From positions 105,775-169,774 of the forward strand of contig NZ_CANMZW010000010.1 of assembly GCF_947502445.1 (NCBI RefSeq): a stretch of 64,000 nt of DNA, given 5' to 3'. Under the pieces are notes generated by a model. The model made no database searches, had not been told where the DNA came from, and was given only the letters and a program-made list of their open reading frames with translations. The DNA is from an uncultured Brevibacillus sp. (GTDB lineage: Bacteria; Bacillota; Bacilli; Brevibacillales; Brevibacillaceae). The stretch's first letter is position 1; each line of letters starts with the position of its first letter. The position numbers and the translations under genes were made by a program. Positions 43,701 to 51,611 of this stretch are shown in pieces.

Positions 43701-44282
43701 TTACTTGTCCAGCTCAGACCATTTATTGACTTTAACAGGTGGCGTGTACTCACGCATACGATCCAACAGTACCACAGGATCGCTTTCGCAAATGATCAGT
43801 TCTCCTTGCATGTTCGGGATAAACCCTGCTAGTGTGGCATGATTCACCATTTCCATGAGTGGTGTGTAGTAGCCTGCGACATTCAAGAGACCAATCGGCT
43901 TGCTATGGATGCCGATCTGCCCCCAGCTTATCACTTCAAATATTTCTTCAAATGTGCCATATCCACCTGGCAGCGCAATGAAACCGTCCGATAAATCGTT
44001 CATCATTGCTTTTCGCTCATGCATTGTGTTCACTTCATGTAAATCAGTCAGTCCCGTATGGACAATCTCCCCGCGGAACAAACCTGTTGGCATCACGCCG
44101 ATGGCTTTTCCTCCACCTGCTAATACTGAATTGGCTACGCGTCCCATCAATCCCATGTTGGACCCACCATACACCAAATCAAGGTCCCGTGCGACGAGCT
44201 CCCGCCCCAGCTCTTGTGCAATCTGCTCAAAGGCTGGATTCACACCTGGATTTGATCCTGCAAATACACAGATACGTTTCAT
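43701..44282 (-). CDS. LOG family (TIGR00730) phosphoribohydrolase
   Basis: A 193-residue Rossmann-fold protein. The signatures GGSNMGLMGRVANSVLAGGG and PGGYGTFEEIFEVISW (the PGGxGTxxE motif) are exact LOG family features. LOG proteins release free cytokinin-type bases or nucleotides by hydrolysing nucleoside 5'-monophosphates to base and ribose 5-phosphate. GGGAGG before the ATG at 44282 decides the start. It is a single gene with a terminator, set between the secreted-protein gene and the aminotransferase; a metabolic link with nucleobase breakdown is conceivable. Confidence 0.93.
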   Translation of the reverse strand: MKRICVFAGSNPGVNPAFEQIAQELGRELVARDLDLVYGGSNMGLMGRVANSVLAGGGKAIGVMPTGLFRGEIVHTGLTDLHEVNTMHERKAMMNDLSDGFIALPGGYGTFEEIFEVISWGQIGIHSKPIGLLNVAGYYTPLMEMVNHATLAGFIPNMQGELIICESDPVVLLDRMREYTPPVKVNKWSELDK

Positions 44283-44426
44283 GTTATCCTCCCAAGATTC
44301 GATGAAGTCGAATGGCTTTTTCACAAATGCCATGCTTTGCGTATGGTCCTATTATACAAAAATCCAAAAGAGGCAGAAACTCTTGATTCTTCCTGGTTCT
44401 CTTTGCAGAAAGTCATTTCCAAACGT

Positions 44427-44477
44427 GAAAAGCCGCTACCTCGCTGGGTTTTACCCCTGAATCGAATCAGTAGCGGC
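44427..44477 (-). terminator. Terminator of the aminotransferase gene
   Basis: GCCGCTAC and GTAGCGGC form an 8-bp stem around a 30-base loop, followed on the minus strand by TTTT. Confidence 0.65.
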
Positions 44478-44523
44478 TGCAAATATTATTTTTTTGTAAC
44501 TCTCTTATAGGAATCGTTTGTTT

Positions 44524-45888
44524 CTACTCCAATGTATCAAATGCTTCTTTCATGACATGGGCGATAAAGTCAATGTCATCACTTGTCGTTGTAAATGGCG
44601 GCGAAAGAGTGAGGACGTTGTTGAAGCTAGGGATGGTATCACCGTTGCGTCCAATGATCAAGCCACGCTTTTTGCACTCGGCAATCACTTGAGTCAATTT
44701 TGCTGGAGCAGCAGGCTCTTTTGTCTTACGGTCTTCTACCATTTCAATTCCCATCAAAAATCCAAAGCTGCGGATATCGCCAACATAAGGATGATCTGCT
44801 AAAAAGGCGAGCTTGGTACGCAGCTCTTCTCCCAGCTGCTCGGAGCGCTCAACCAGCTGCTCCTCTTCCATGAGCTCCAGATTTTTCAGAGCTAGCGCAC
44901 AGGCTGCCGGATTGCCTCCGAATGTGTTCACATGACGGAAGTGGAGATTGTTACCCTGTTCGTTAAATTTGTCTGCAATATCAGCACGCACAGCTGTAGC
45001 AGACAACGGCAAATACGCACTAGTAATTCCTTTTGCCATTGTTACGATATCTGGTTTGACGCCAAAGTTTTGATGCCCGAATTTTTTGCCGGAGCGTCCG
45101 AAGCCGCAAATGACTTCATCTACGATCATCAAGACACCATATTTGTCGCAAATTTCTCTTACCTTTGGCATGTATTCCGGTGCCGGAACAATCACACCGC
45201 CTCCTGTAATCGTAGGCTCCATGATGACCGCAGCCACTGTCTTTTCGCCTTCCCAGTTGATTACTTGATCAAAGAATTGTGCGCACTCCATACTGCATTT
45301 TCCATAGGACTTCCCTACTGGACAGCGATAGCAATACGGTGGTGGTACATGCAAAAAGCCTGGCGCTAGCGGCTCGTATTTTTCTTTCCGGATGGATTGA
45401 CCCGTCGCAGCGAGCGCGCCCATCGTATTCCCGTGGTACGCACGATGTCTGGAGATAAATTTGTAACGTCCTGGCTCCCCGTTCTGATGGTGGTATTGAC
45501 GTGCGATTTTAAAAGCAACCTCATTGGCTTCAGAGCCGCTATTCGAAAAGAAGACGCGATACTCTTCCCCCAGCCATTCGCTGACCTTTTCGGACAGCTT
45601 AATTGCAGGCACGTGGCTTTGCGTGAGCGGGAAATACGCCAATTGCTTGAGCTGCTCGTACGCAGCATCTGCCAGCTCCTGCCTGCCGTAGCCGATATTT
45701 ACGCACCACAGACCTGACATGCCGTCAAGATAACGATTACCGTCAATATCGGTAATCCAGGAGCCACTGGCTTCCGTGACGATCATCGGGTTTGGATTGT
45801 AAGGCGACATGTGATGCCACATATGAGACCTGTCAGTGTCTAGCAAGCTTTCCTTGTCATAAGATTGTGTCAGTTGATCCTGTTCCAT
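44524..45888 (-). CDS. Class III omega-amino acid aminotransferase (beta-alanine:pyruvate type)
   Basis: A 454-residue PLP enzyme of the class III aminotransferase family. The PLP lysine is in IVTMAKGITSAYLPLSA, the aspartate in VDEVICGFGRSG, and SNSGSEANEVAFKIARQYH is the ring-stacking region. It most likely moves the amino group of beta-alanine (or beta-aminoisobutyrate) to pyruvate, giving malonate or methylmalonate semialdehyde. Upstream on the same strand, 13 bases away, lies the semialdehyde dehydrogenase gene, so the two form an operon and continue the pathway begun by PreTA, dihydropyrimidinase and beta-ureidopropionase. GGGGGAG precedes the ATG. Confidence 0.92.
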   Translation of the reverse strand: MEQDQLTQSYDKESLLDTDRSHMWHHMSPYNPNPMIVTEASGSWITDIDGNRYLDGMSGLWCVNIGYGRQELADAAYEQLKQLAYFPLTQSHVPAIKLSEKVSEWLGEEYRVFFSNSGSEANEVAFKIARQYHHQNGEPGRYKFISRHRAYHGNTMGALAATGQSIRKEKYEPLAPGFLHVPPPYCYRCPVGKSYGKCSMECAQFFDQVINWEGEKTVAAVIMEPTITGGGVIVPAPEYMPKVREICDKYGVLMIVDEVICGFGRSGKKFGHQNFGVKPDIVTMAKGITSAYLPLSATAVRADIADKFNEQGNNLHFRHVNTFGGNPAACALALKNLELMEEEQLVERSEQLGEELRTKLAFLADHPYVGDIRSFGFLMGIEMVEDRKTKEPAAPAKLTQVIAECKKRGLIIGRNGDTIPSFNNVLTLSPPFTTTSDDIDFIAHVMKEAFDTLE

Positions 45889-45901
45889 CCTGAGCTCCCC
45901 C

Positions 45902-47410
45902 TTATTTTACAAAGATTCGTTGCGAGCCAATGCTAGTATCTCCGTCATCAAACCATCTGGATGTAACTGTCTTTTTCTTGGTGAAGAAGAGCACGCCGTC
46001 TTTTCCATTTGCATGCAAGTCACCGTAGAACGATTCCTTCCAGCCAGAGAAGGCGAAGAAGCCCATTGGTGCTGGCACTCCCACATTCACTCCAACCATG
46101 CCTGCTTCTACCCGCTGTACAAACTCTCTGCCCCATTTTCCGTTGTTGGTATAGATAACCGCACCATTGCCAAAGCGAGATCGGCTGATCGTATCCAGGC
46201 CGTCCTCAAAATCCTTGACACGCATCACACTTAAAACAGGAGCGAAGATCTCATCACGTACGATCACCATCTCTGTATCGGCCTGGTCAAAAATAGTTGG
46301 GCCAAGGAAGTAGCCGTTTGGCTTGTCTTTAGCATCTTCACGACCATCTCGAACAAGTGATGCTCCTGCGGCTACTCCTTTTTCGATGTAATCATGTACC
46401 TTGGCCAGGTGGGTTTCGCGGATGACAGGTCCCAAATCGATCCCTTCTTCCAGACCGTTCCCCATCGCGAGTGCACTGGACTCCTCGATCAAATACTGCA
46501 CGAGCTCATCTGCAATTTCTTCAACAGCGACTACCGCACTTGCTGCCATGCAACGCTCGCCTGCGCAGCCAAAAGCAGAGCTGGTGATCGTCTTTGCCGC
46601 ACGTCTCAAATCAGCATCTGGCATAACCAGGTGATGGTTTTTCGCACCAGCCAAAGCTTGCACGCGTTTTCCGTTCGCAGCGGCAGTCTTGTACACATAC
46701 TCGGCAACCGGCTGCGAGCCTACAAACGATATCGCTTTCACATCACGATGCTCTAACAGGCCGTTGACGACATCGTGCGCCCCATTTACTACATTGAATA
46801 CCCCATCGGGTAAGCCCGCTTCTTTTAACAGCTCCGCAATACGGATAGAGGAAAGTGGCGTGCGCTCCGATGGCTTCAGGACAAAGGTATTTCCGGCAGC
46901 AATCGCAATCGGGAACATCCACATGGGCACCATCGCCGGGAAGTTAAACGGCGTAATCCCTGCAACGACTCCTAGCGGGAAGCGAATCGTCTGACTGTCG
47001 ATGCTGGCTGCGATATTGGGCAGGTTTTCACCCATCAAAAACGTAGGCATCCCACATGCAAACTCGACCATTTCGATACTGCGCAGCATCTCCGCTTGAG
47101 CCTCAGGAAGGTTTTTCCCGTTTTCCAATGTAATCATGTGTGCTAGCTCATCCTGGTGCTTCAGGAGCAAGCTTTGGAAACGGAACATGATGCGGGCACG
47201 ATCTACAACCGGTGTAGCACTCCACCCGACAAACGCTGCTTTTGCCGCCTGAACAGCTTCCTCCACATCTTCTTTGGTGGACAGAGGTACTCGCGACAGC
47301 AGCTCACCTGTAGCAGGATTCGGAACATCCTCATACCGGGTTGTTCGCGATTCTACCCATTGTCCGCCAATATAGTTTTTCAATGGATTTCCAACAGTTG
47401 CTGTGTTCAT
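45902..47410 (-). CDS. mmsA: CoA-acylating (methyl)malonate-semialdehyde dehydrogenase
   Basis: A 502-residue aldehyde dehydrogenase of the MMSDH/IolA type. The catalytic Cys is in FGCAGERCMAASAVV and the cofactor site in ITPFNFPAMVPMWMFPIAIA. Members oxidise malonate semialdehyde to acetyl-CoA or methylmalonate semialdehyde to propionyl-CoA with NAD and CoA. In B. subtilis the same family appears in inositol breakdown, but no iol genes are here, and the neighbouring aminotransferase points to beta-alanine. GGAG lies before the ATG. The divergent PucR gene likely controls this operon. Confidence 0.94.
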   Translation of the reverse strand: MNTATVGNPLKNYIGGQWVESRTTRYEDVPNPATGELLSRVPLSTKEDVEEAVQAAKAAFVGWSATPVVDRARIMFRFQSLLLKHQDELAHMITLENGKNLPEAQAEMLRSIEMVEFACGMPTFLMGENLPNIAASIDSQTIRFPLGVVAGITPFNFPAMVPMWMFPIAIAAGNTFVLKPSERTPLSSIRIAELLKEAGLPDGVFNVVNGAHDVVNGLLEHRDVKAISFVGSQPVAEYVYKTAAANGKRVQALAGAKNHHLVMPDADLRRAAKTITSSAFGCAGERCMAASAVVAVEEIADELVQYLIEESSALAMGNGLEEGIDLGPVIRETHLAKVHDYIEKGVAAGASLVRDGREDAKDKPNGYFLGPTIFDQADTEMVIVRDEIFAPVLSVMRVKDFEDGLDTISRSRFGNGAVIYTNNGKWGREFVQRVEAGMVGVNVGVPAPMGFFAFSGWKESFYGDLHANGKDGVLFFTKKKTVTSRWFDDGDTSIGSQRIFVK

Positions 47411-47435
47411 CCTTTCAACTCCTCACGATCAATTG

Positions 47436-47526
47436 ATTGACAATTCTATTTTATCCAATAACAAAGCCTGTCATCACTAGACAAAGCGCTAAACATTCGG
47501 TAGGATTCATCATACAGAGTGTCAAT
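47436..47526. promoter_or_regulatory. Inverted ATTGACA/TGTCAAT pair in the divergent promoter region
   Basis: ATTGACA (47436-47442) and TGTCAAT (47520-47526) face each other across 77 bases between mmsA and the pucR-type gene, a possible looping operator for the regulator. On the minus strand the second copy supplies TTGACA. Confidence 0.35.
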
Positions 47527-47583
47527 TGTTATACGAGTTCGCCATATTCATTTCATCACACTTAGCAAGAAAGGAGGAATCTG

Positions 47584-49236
47584 ATGAGCAGCGACTGGCG
47601 TTTAACAATCGCCGAAGCAATCAAGCGCCCTTTGTTCCAGCATTCCGAGGTCGTCGCTGGACATCGTGGATTATCACGCCCCGTCCGCTGGGTGCATGTA
47701 CTCGAATCGGCGGATACAGGACAATTCTTAAATGGAGGGGAGCTGATCCTCTCTACCGGACTCGGATTTGGTGAGGCACGTGAGAAGCGACTCGCTTATT
47801 TGTCGGAGCTCATACGCAGGAAGGCAGCAGGGCTTTGCTTGGAGCTGGGCACTTATTTTTCCGGGATTCCGGATGATATGCTGGATATGGCCAATCACCA
47901 CGAATTCCCCTTGATCGTTTTTCATCAAACTGTTCGCTTTGTCGATATTACTCAAGACCTGCACGAGCATCTGATCAATCGCCAGATGCAGGCACTGCGT
48001 GACCTGGAGGCATATTCTCGCAGCCTTCAGCAGCTCAGCTTGCAAGCACAGGGCATACCTAAGCTTTTGCAGCATTTTCAGGCGGCCGTCCAAACACAAG
48101 TATTTATTTATGCCCCAGGCACGGCTCCCCAATTTTTCCCTACTCGACCTCATTCTGTGCAGACAGAGCTGGCAGAGCTGATGCGTATACATTTTCCCGT
48201 AGACGCCGCCACATGCGCAGATGCTCTTTTTTTGGACCTGACCGATACAAAACGGATTTTTTATCAACCCGTTATTGCGATGGGGCATTTGCTCGCTTAT
48301 GTCGGAATGGTTTTGTATGAGCGAAATGTGGACGAGTATTTGCAGCTCACACTCGATAATACGGTCAGTGCCATGGCGCAGATTTTGATGCGCAAAATGT
48401 TCGTAGAAGAACAAGCACGAGCAACCGAGCAGCGCTTGTTCGACGATTTAATTGCCAATCGGCCCATGCCGGAGGAGCAAATCCGCTCTCTGCTCGGCCT
48501 GTCAGGAACCTCCAAGGTGCCTACCTACCACACCATGCTGATGTCTTTTGAGCAAAAACAGTCCAATCAATCTGATTCCTTGCCACCTCATGATTTGACA
48601 GCCGTTTTTCGTTCGCTTTTGACCAGGCTGGGCTTTCGGACCTTCATTCGGTGCATCGGCAATCGTTTTTATTTTTTGCTGCTTGAAAAAAGCTCTGTAC
48701 CCGATACCCGCAGACTTCTGGAAAAAGCAATGAAGGAAATTACCCGAATCACTACTTCCATCATGGGAGTTGAAACGCAGGTTTCTTTTGGAGTCGGAAG
48801 GGTCGGCAAACGACTGTCTGAAGCAGGCAAGCATCTGGCGGAGGCGGAGCAGGCACTGGCTTTCCATCATGAATCGCCAAGCCCGTTTTTTTCTGATCTC
48901 GGATTATTTCGCCTACTTTTTCATGTGCCATATGAGCCTGTACTGAAAAGCTTTATTCACGATTACCTGGGCCCGCTCATCTCCCATGACGAGGAGCATG
49001 GCTCGCAGCTCGTGCACACTCTGCGTGTTTATTTGAATACCAACCTTTCCAAGCAAGAAGCAGCAGAAAAGCTATTTATTCACCGCCAGACACTGTATCA
49101 TCGGCTGGAGAAAATCTCTGAGTGTCTCGGGGAGGATTATGCGACGCCAACCCGTCGATTGTGTATCGAGATTGCGTTGCGCGCACTGGATTGGTTGAAT
49201 AAGGAGAGCACAATTATGGGGACCAATAGCAAATAA
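47584..49236 (+). CDS. PucR family transcriptional regulator
   Basis: A 550-residue regulator. The N-terminal PucR-type domain (RPLFQHSEVVAGHRGLSRPV, then VLESADTGQFLNGGELILST) spans about 10-125; a central GGDEF-like/CdaR region follows; the C-terminal helix-turn-helix is NLSKQEAAEKLFIHRQTLYH followed by RLEKI. PucR proteins activate purine or nucleobase catabolism genes in Bacilli. Divergent from mmsA and the aminotransferase gene, it most likely activates the whole pyrimidine breakdown set. AAAGGAGG precedes the ATG and a terminator follows. Ligand not known; a ureido intermediate is a good guess. Confidence 0.93.
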   Translation: MSSDWRLTIAEAIKRPLFQHSEVVAGHRGLSRPVRWVHVLESADTGQFLNGGELILSTGLGFGEAREKRLAYLSELIRRKAAGLCLELGTYFSGIPDDMLDMANHHEFPLIVFHQTVRFVDITQDLHEHLINRQMQALRDLEAYSRSLQQLSLQAQGIPKLLQHFQAAVQTQVFIYAPGTAPQFFPTRPHSVQTELAELMRIHFPVDAATCADALFLDLTDTKRIFYQPVIAMGHLLAYVGMVLYERNVDEYLQLTLDNTVSAMAQILMRKMFVEEQARATEQRLFDDLIANRPMPEEQIRSLLGLSGTSKVPTYHTMLMSFEQKQSNQSDSLPPHDLTAVFRSLLTRLGFRTFIRCIGNRFYFLLLEKSSVPDTRRLLEKAMKEITRITTSIMGVETQVSFGVGRVGKRLSEAGKHLAEAEQALAFHHESPSPFFSDLGLFRLLFHVPYEPVLKSFIHDYLGPLISHDEEHGSQLVHTLRVYLNTNLSKQEAAEKLFIHRQTLYHRLEKISECLGEDYATPTRRLCIEIALRALDWLNKESTIMGTNSK

Positions 49237-49288
49237 GGGCAAATCCTTGGCGCTAAGCTGCGCAAAGGCCTTGCCCTCTCTTTTTATT
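49237..49288 (+). terminator. Rho-independent terminator of the pucR-type gene
   Basis: GGGCAA...GGCGC pairs with GCGC...TTGCCC around TAAGCT, followed by TCTCTTTTT. It runs into the 3' end of the convergent protease gene. Confidence 0.88.
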
Positions 49289-51548
49289 TTCCCGGATAGG
49301 AAAGACGGAGCCGATATTGCGCTTCCTCACCTTCATCTAGTCGTACGCGAATTTGATAAGTGCCTGCTTTTGCGAGCTTTAGTGATACTATTTCTGGGTT
49401 ATCCGTTCTTTTGGCAGAAGCGATTACTTTTTTCCGATGGTCATAGACGTACAGGTCGATGTCCGCTTCTCCTTCCCATTCCACGGATGCTTTTAGCTTT
49501 CCAGGCTTGGACACACGGATAAAATAGTCATCAAATTTCTGTTTCTTACTGAGCTGACCTTTGATTACATCTTTCTCAGATTCATCTTCATCGTGATCGT
49601 CACTCTCGACTGGTATCCATTTTCCGGTCGTCGCCAATGCATATGCTTGTGGACCCTTTGGAATATTGTACCCCTCCACCGTGACGTGATAGATTCCCGC
49701 CTCGGGCTTTCCGATCCACACCTGCTCGACGTTGTTCAGATTGTCCACCTCATCGTCATAGGGCGCTTCAAAAAAGTCATTCCCATTGCGCTTCTCACCA
49801 TTTGGGGTTATGACCTGCAGATTCAGATCATTTACCAGGGCGCGATTTGCCACGAGTGACGCCGGGTAATCCGTCCAGGCAAGAGTAATCACGAATGGCA
49901 TGGTTGTATCGGTGACTTTTACGGCATAGGTCCGCTTTTCTTTTGTTCGTAACCCCTTCTTTTCGTCCACATAGTCCGTTTCGACCGCCTGAAGCAAATT
50001 GACACGTCCGAACCCCTGTAGCCTCATGTCCTCCCCTAAATCATCCGCACCTGTAAGGAGCATCGACTTGAGCAGGGCGCTGCTCGGGTTCTTGTGTCCC
50101 TGCTCGTTTAAAAACTGTCTGAGTTGTGCGATCCCTGCCGCAGCGACAGGGGTTGCCATGCTTGTTCCACTCATGTATGCATAATACTCATCGTAGCGTC
50201 GATCATAGTTTTTGTTTGGCGCTAGAGATGAGCGTGTGGAAAGAATAGCGGTGCCAGGAGCGACGATATCCGGTTTCAATCTTCCATCCGCCGTCAAGCC
50301 ACTGCTGCTGGATTGCCAGATGTGATCGGGCTCGTCTGACCAATCGCCCATGTCAGGTCTGTCGCTCTCTGTTGCCCCTACAGCAATTGCATTTTTGGCA
50401 GTCGCGGGGCTTCCCACTGTTTGAAAACCTCCATATCCTGTATTTCCAGCCGCTATGAGCGCTGTCATATCAGGATGCTCCCATAAAAAACGGTCAAATA
50501 AAAAAGAGGTCAGACTATACTCCCCTTCGTCATCAGCACCCCATGAGTCCGAATGTATACGTGCCCCATCCTTGTAAGACTGGGACAAAAAGGTTTCTAC
50601 ATCAATATGTAGGGCCCCAACTTGATCCTGCATGGAATGAAACACTAACTGGGCATCTGGTGCCAGCCCTTTATATGCGCCACCTGAAGCGTCTCCAGTC
50701 CCCACTAGTGTCCCTGCTATATGCGTGCCATGTCCGTGGCGATCACTCGCATCCCCTTTTCTTCCCCTTGCGTACAAGCTTTTGATTTGGCCTTGAAAAT
50801 CTGGATGGATATTTGCTTCCTCTCCGATATCTAGCCCTGTATCTGCAACTCCGATAATTTGACCTTTGCCACTATACCCTGTTGATAAAAGCGCATCAGA
50901 ACTCGTCAGTACTGCTGCTATATCGTTATGCAGCTTGTTTTCCGGAATCGGGATTACCGCGATCACATCCTCCGACAGGATTACCTCTTCCAAGCTCTGC
51001 GCATTCATCGTAGCAATCGTGATGTGGCTAGCGTCCTCCATGTTCTGGATCGCTTCAATCTCCTCTTCGGGAACCAAATCCGTAACTGTACGCTGCATAT
51101 TCACTTGCTGATCAAAGCCAATGACAGCTATATCCACGCTTCGATTTTTCCCCAGAGCTGAGCGCAAAGCAGGGGCAACCTTTGTCACTGGCTGAAACGG
51201 GACTACGCCCTCCACGTAAGTTAGCTGTTCGATTTGCTTCCTTATTTTTTGATCAGCGAGCTTGGCGATATATGCATAGTCCGGAATGTAATCCCCAAGC
51301 AATGTCCCCCCTTCTTCCACTTCTTCGATCCAATGATTCTGAATTGGCCCTGTAAACCGGATAATCACCAGCTCTGGCCTACTTTTGATTGAGGAATCCA
51401 AGTCAATGGCAAGCTCTTTTTTTGCCTCTATCCGAATCGATCCCACACGCTCACCAGTATGCTTACCAGAAGCAGAAAGGGAGCAATCCAAGAGGATAGT
51501 TAACATAATAAACATGATGGTTACCATTTTGATTCCATTTCTAAGCAA
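49284..51548 (-). CDS. Secreted subtilisin-like serine protease with C-terminal PPC domain
   Basis: A 754-residue S8 protease. After a signal peptide (VTIMFIMLTILLDCSLSAS) comes a long propeptide-like region to about 220; the catalytic domain has Asp in IIGVADTGLDIG, His in HGHGTHIAGTLVG, the oxyanion Asn in LIAAGNTGYG and Ser in MSGTSMATPVAAAG. A beta-rich region and a pre-peptidase C-terminal (PPC) domain follow (DIDLYVYDHRKKVIAS, YQIRVRLDEGEEAQYRL). It is secreted and probably degrades protein outside. Start codon uncertain: TTG 51548 follows the hairpin whose 3' arm includes GGAGAAAGGG; the frame itself opens at 51587 inside that hairpin loop. Confidence 0.92.
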   Translation of the reverse strand: MLRNGIKMVTIMFIMLTILLDCSLSASGKHTGERVGSIRIEAKKELAIDLDSSIKSRPELVIIRFTGPIQNHWIEEVEEGGTLLGDYIPDYAYIAKLADQKIRKQIEQLTYVEGVVPFQPVTKVAPALRSALGKNRSVDIAVIGFDQQVNMQRTVTDLVPEEEIEAIQNMEDASHITIATMNAQSLEEVILSEDVIAVIPIPENKLHNDIAAVLTSSDALLSTGYSGKGQIIGVADTGLDIGEEANIHPDFQGQIKSLYARGRKGDASDRHGHGTHIAGTLVGTGDASGGAYKGLAPDAQLVFHSMQDQVGALHIDVETFLSQSYKDGARIHSDSWGADDEGEYSLTSFLFDRFLWEHPDMTALIAAGNTGYGGFQTVGSPATAKNAIAVGATESDRPDMGDWSDEPDHIWQSSSSGLTADGRLKPDIVAPGTAILSTRSSLAPNKNYDRRYDEYYAYMSGTSMATPVAAAGIAQLRQFLNEQGHKNPSSALLKSMLLTGADDLGEDMRLQGFGRVNLLQAVETDYVDEKKGLRTKEKRTYAVKVTDTTMPFVITLAWTDYPASLVANRALVNDLNLQVITPNGEKRNGNDFFEAPYDDEVDNLNNVEQVWIGKPEAGIYHVTVEGYNIPKGPQAYALATTGKWIPVESDDHDEDESEKDVIKGQLSKKQKFDDYFIRVSKPGKLKASVEWEGEADIDLYVYDHRKKVIASAKRTDNPEIVSLKLAKAGTYQIRVRLDEGEEAQYRLRLSYPGK

Positions 51549-51551
51549 TAC

Positions 51552-51603
51552 AAAAACACCCTTTCTCCCAAGGCTTGATGCAACCATTTTAGGAGAAAGG
51601 GTG
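51552..51603 (-). terminator. 12-bp inverted repeat, terminator of the AAA+ gene or translational control hairpin
   Basis: CACCCTTTCTCC and GGAGAAAGGGTG pair perfectly across a 23-base loop, and TTTTTGT follows on the minus strand. It lies between the AAA+ gene and the protease start; its 3' arm also holds the likely protease ribosome binding site. Confidence 0.7.
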
Positions 51604-51611
51604 GGACATAA

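Noticed and set aside
47728..48414. 228-codon minus-strand frame inside the pucR-type gene
   Set aside because: It lies wholly inside a clear PucR coding region and shows no domain of its own.
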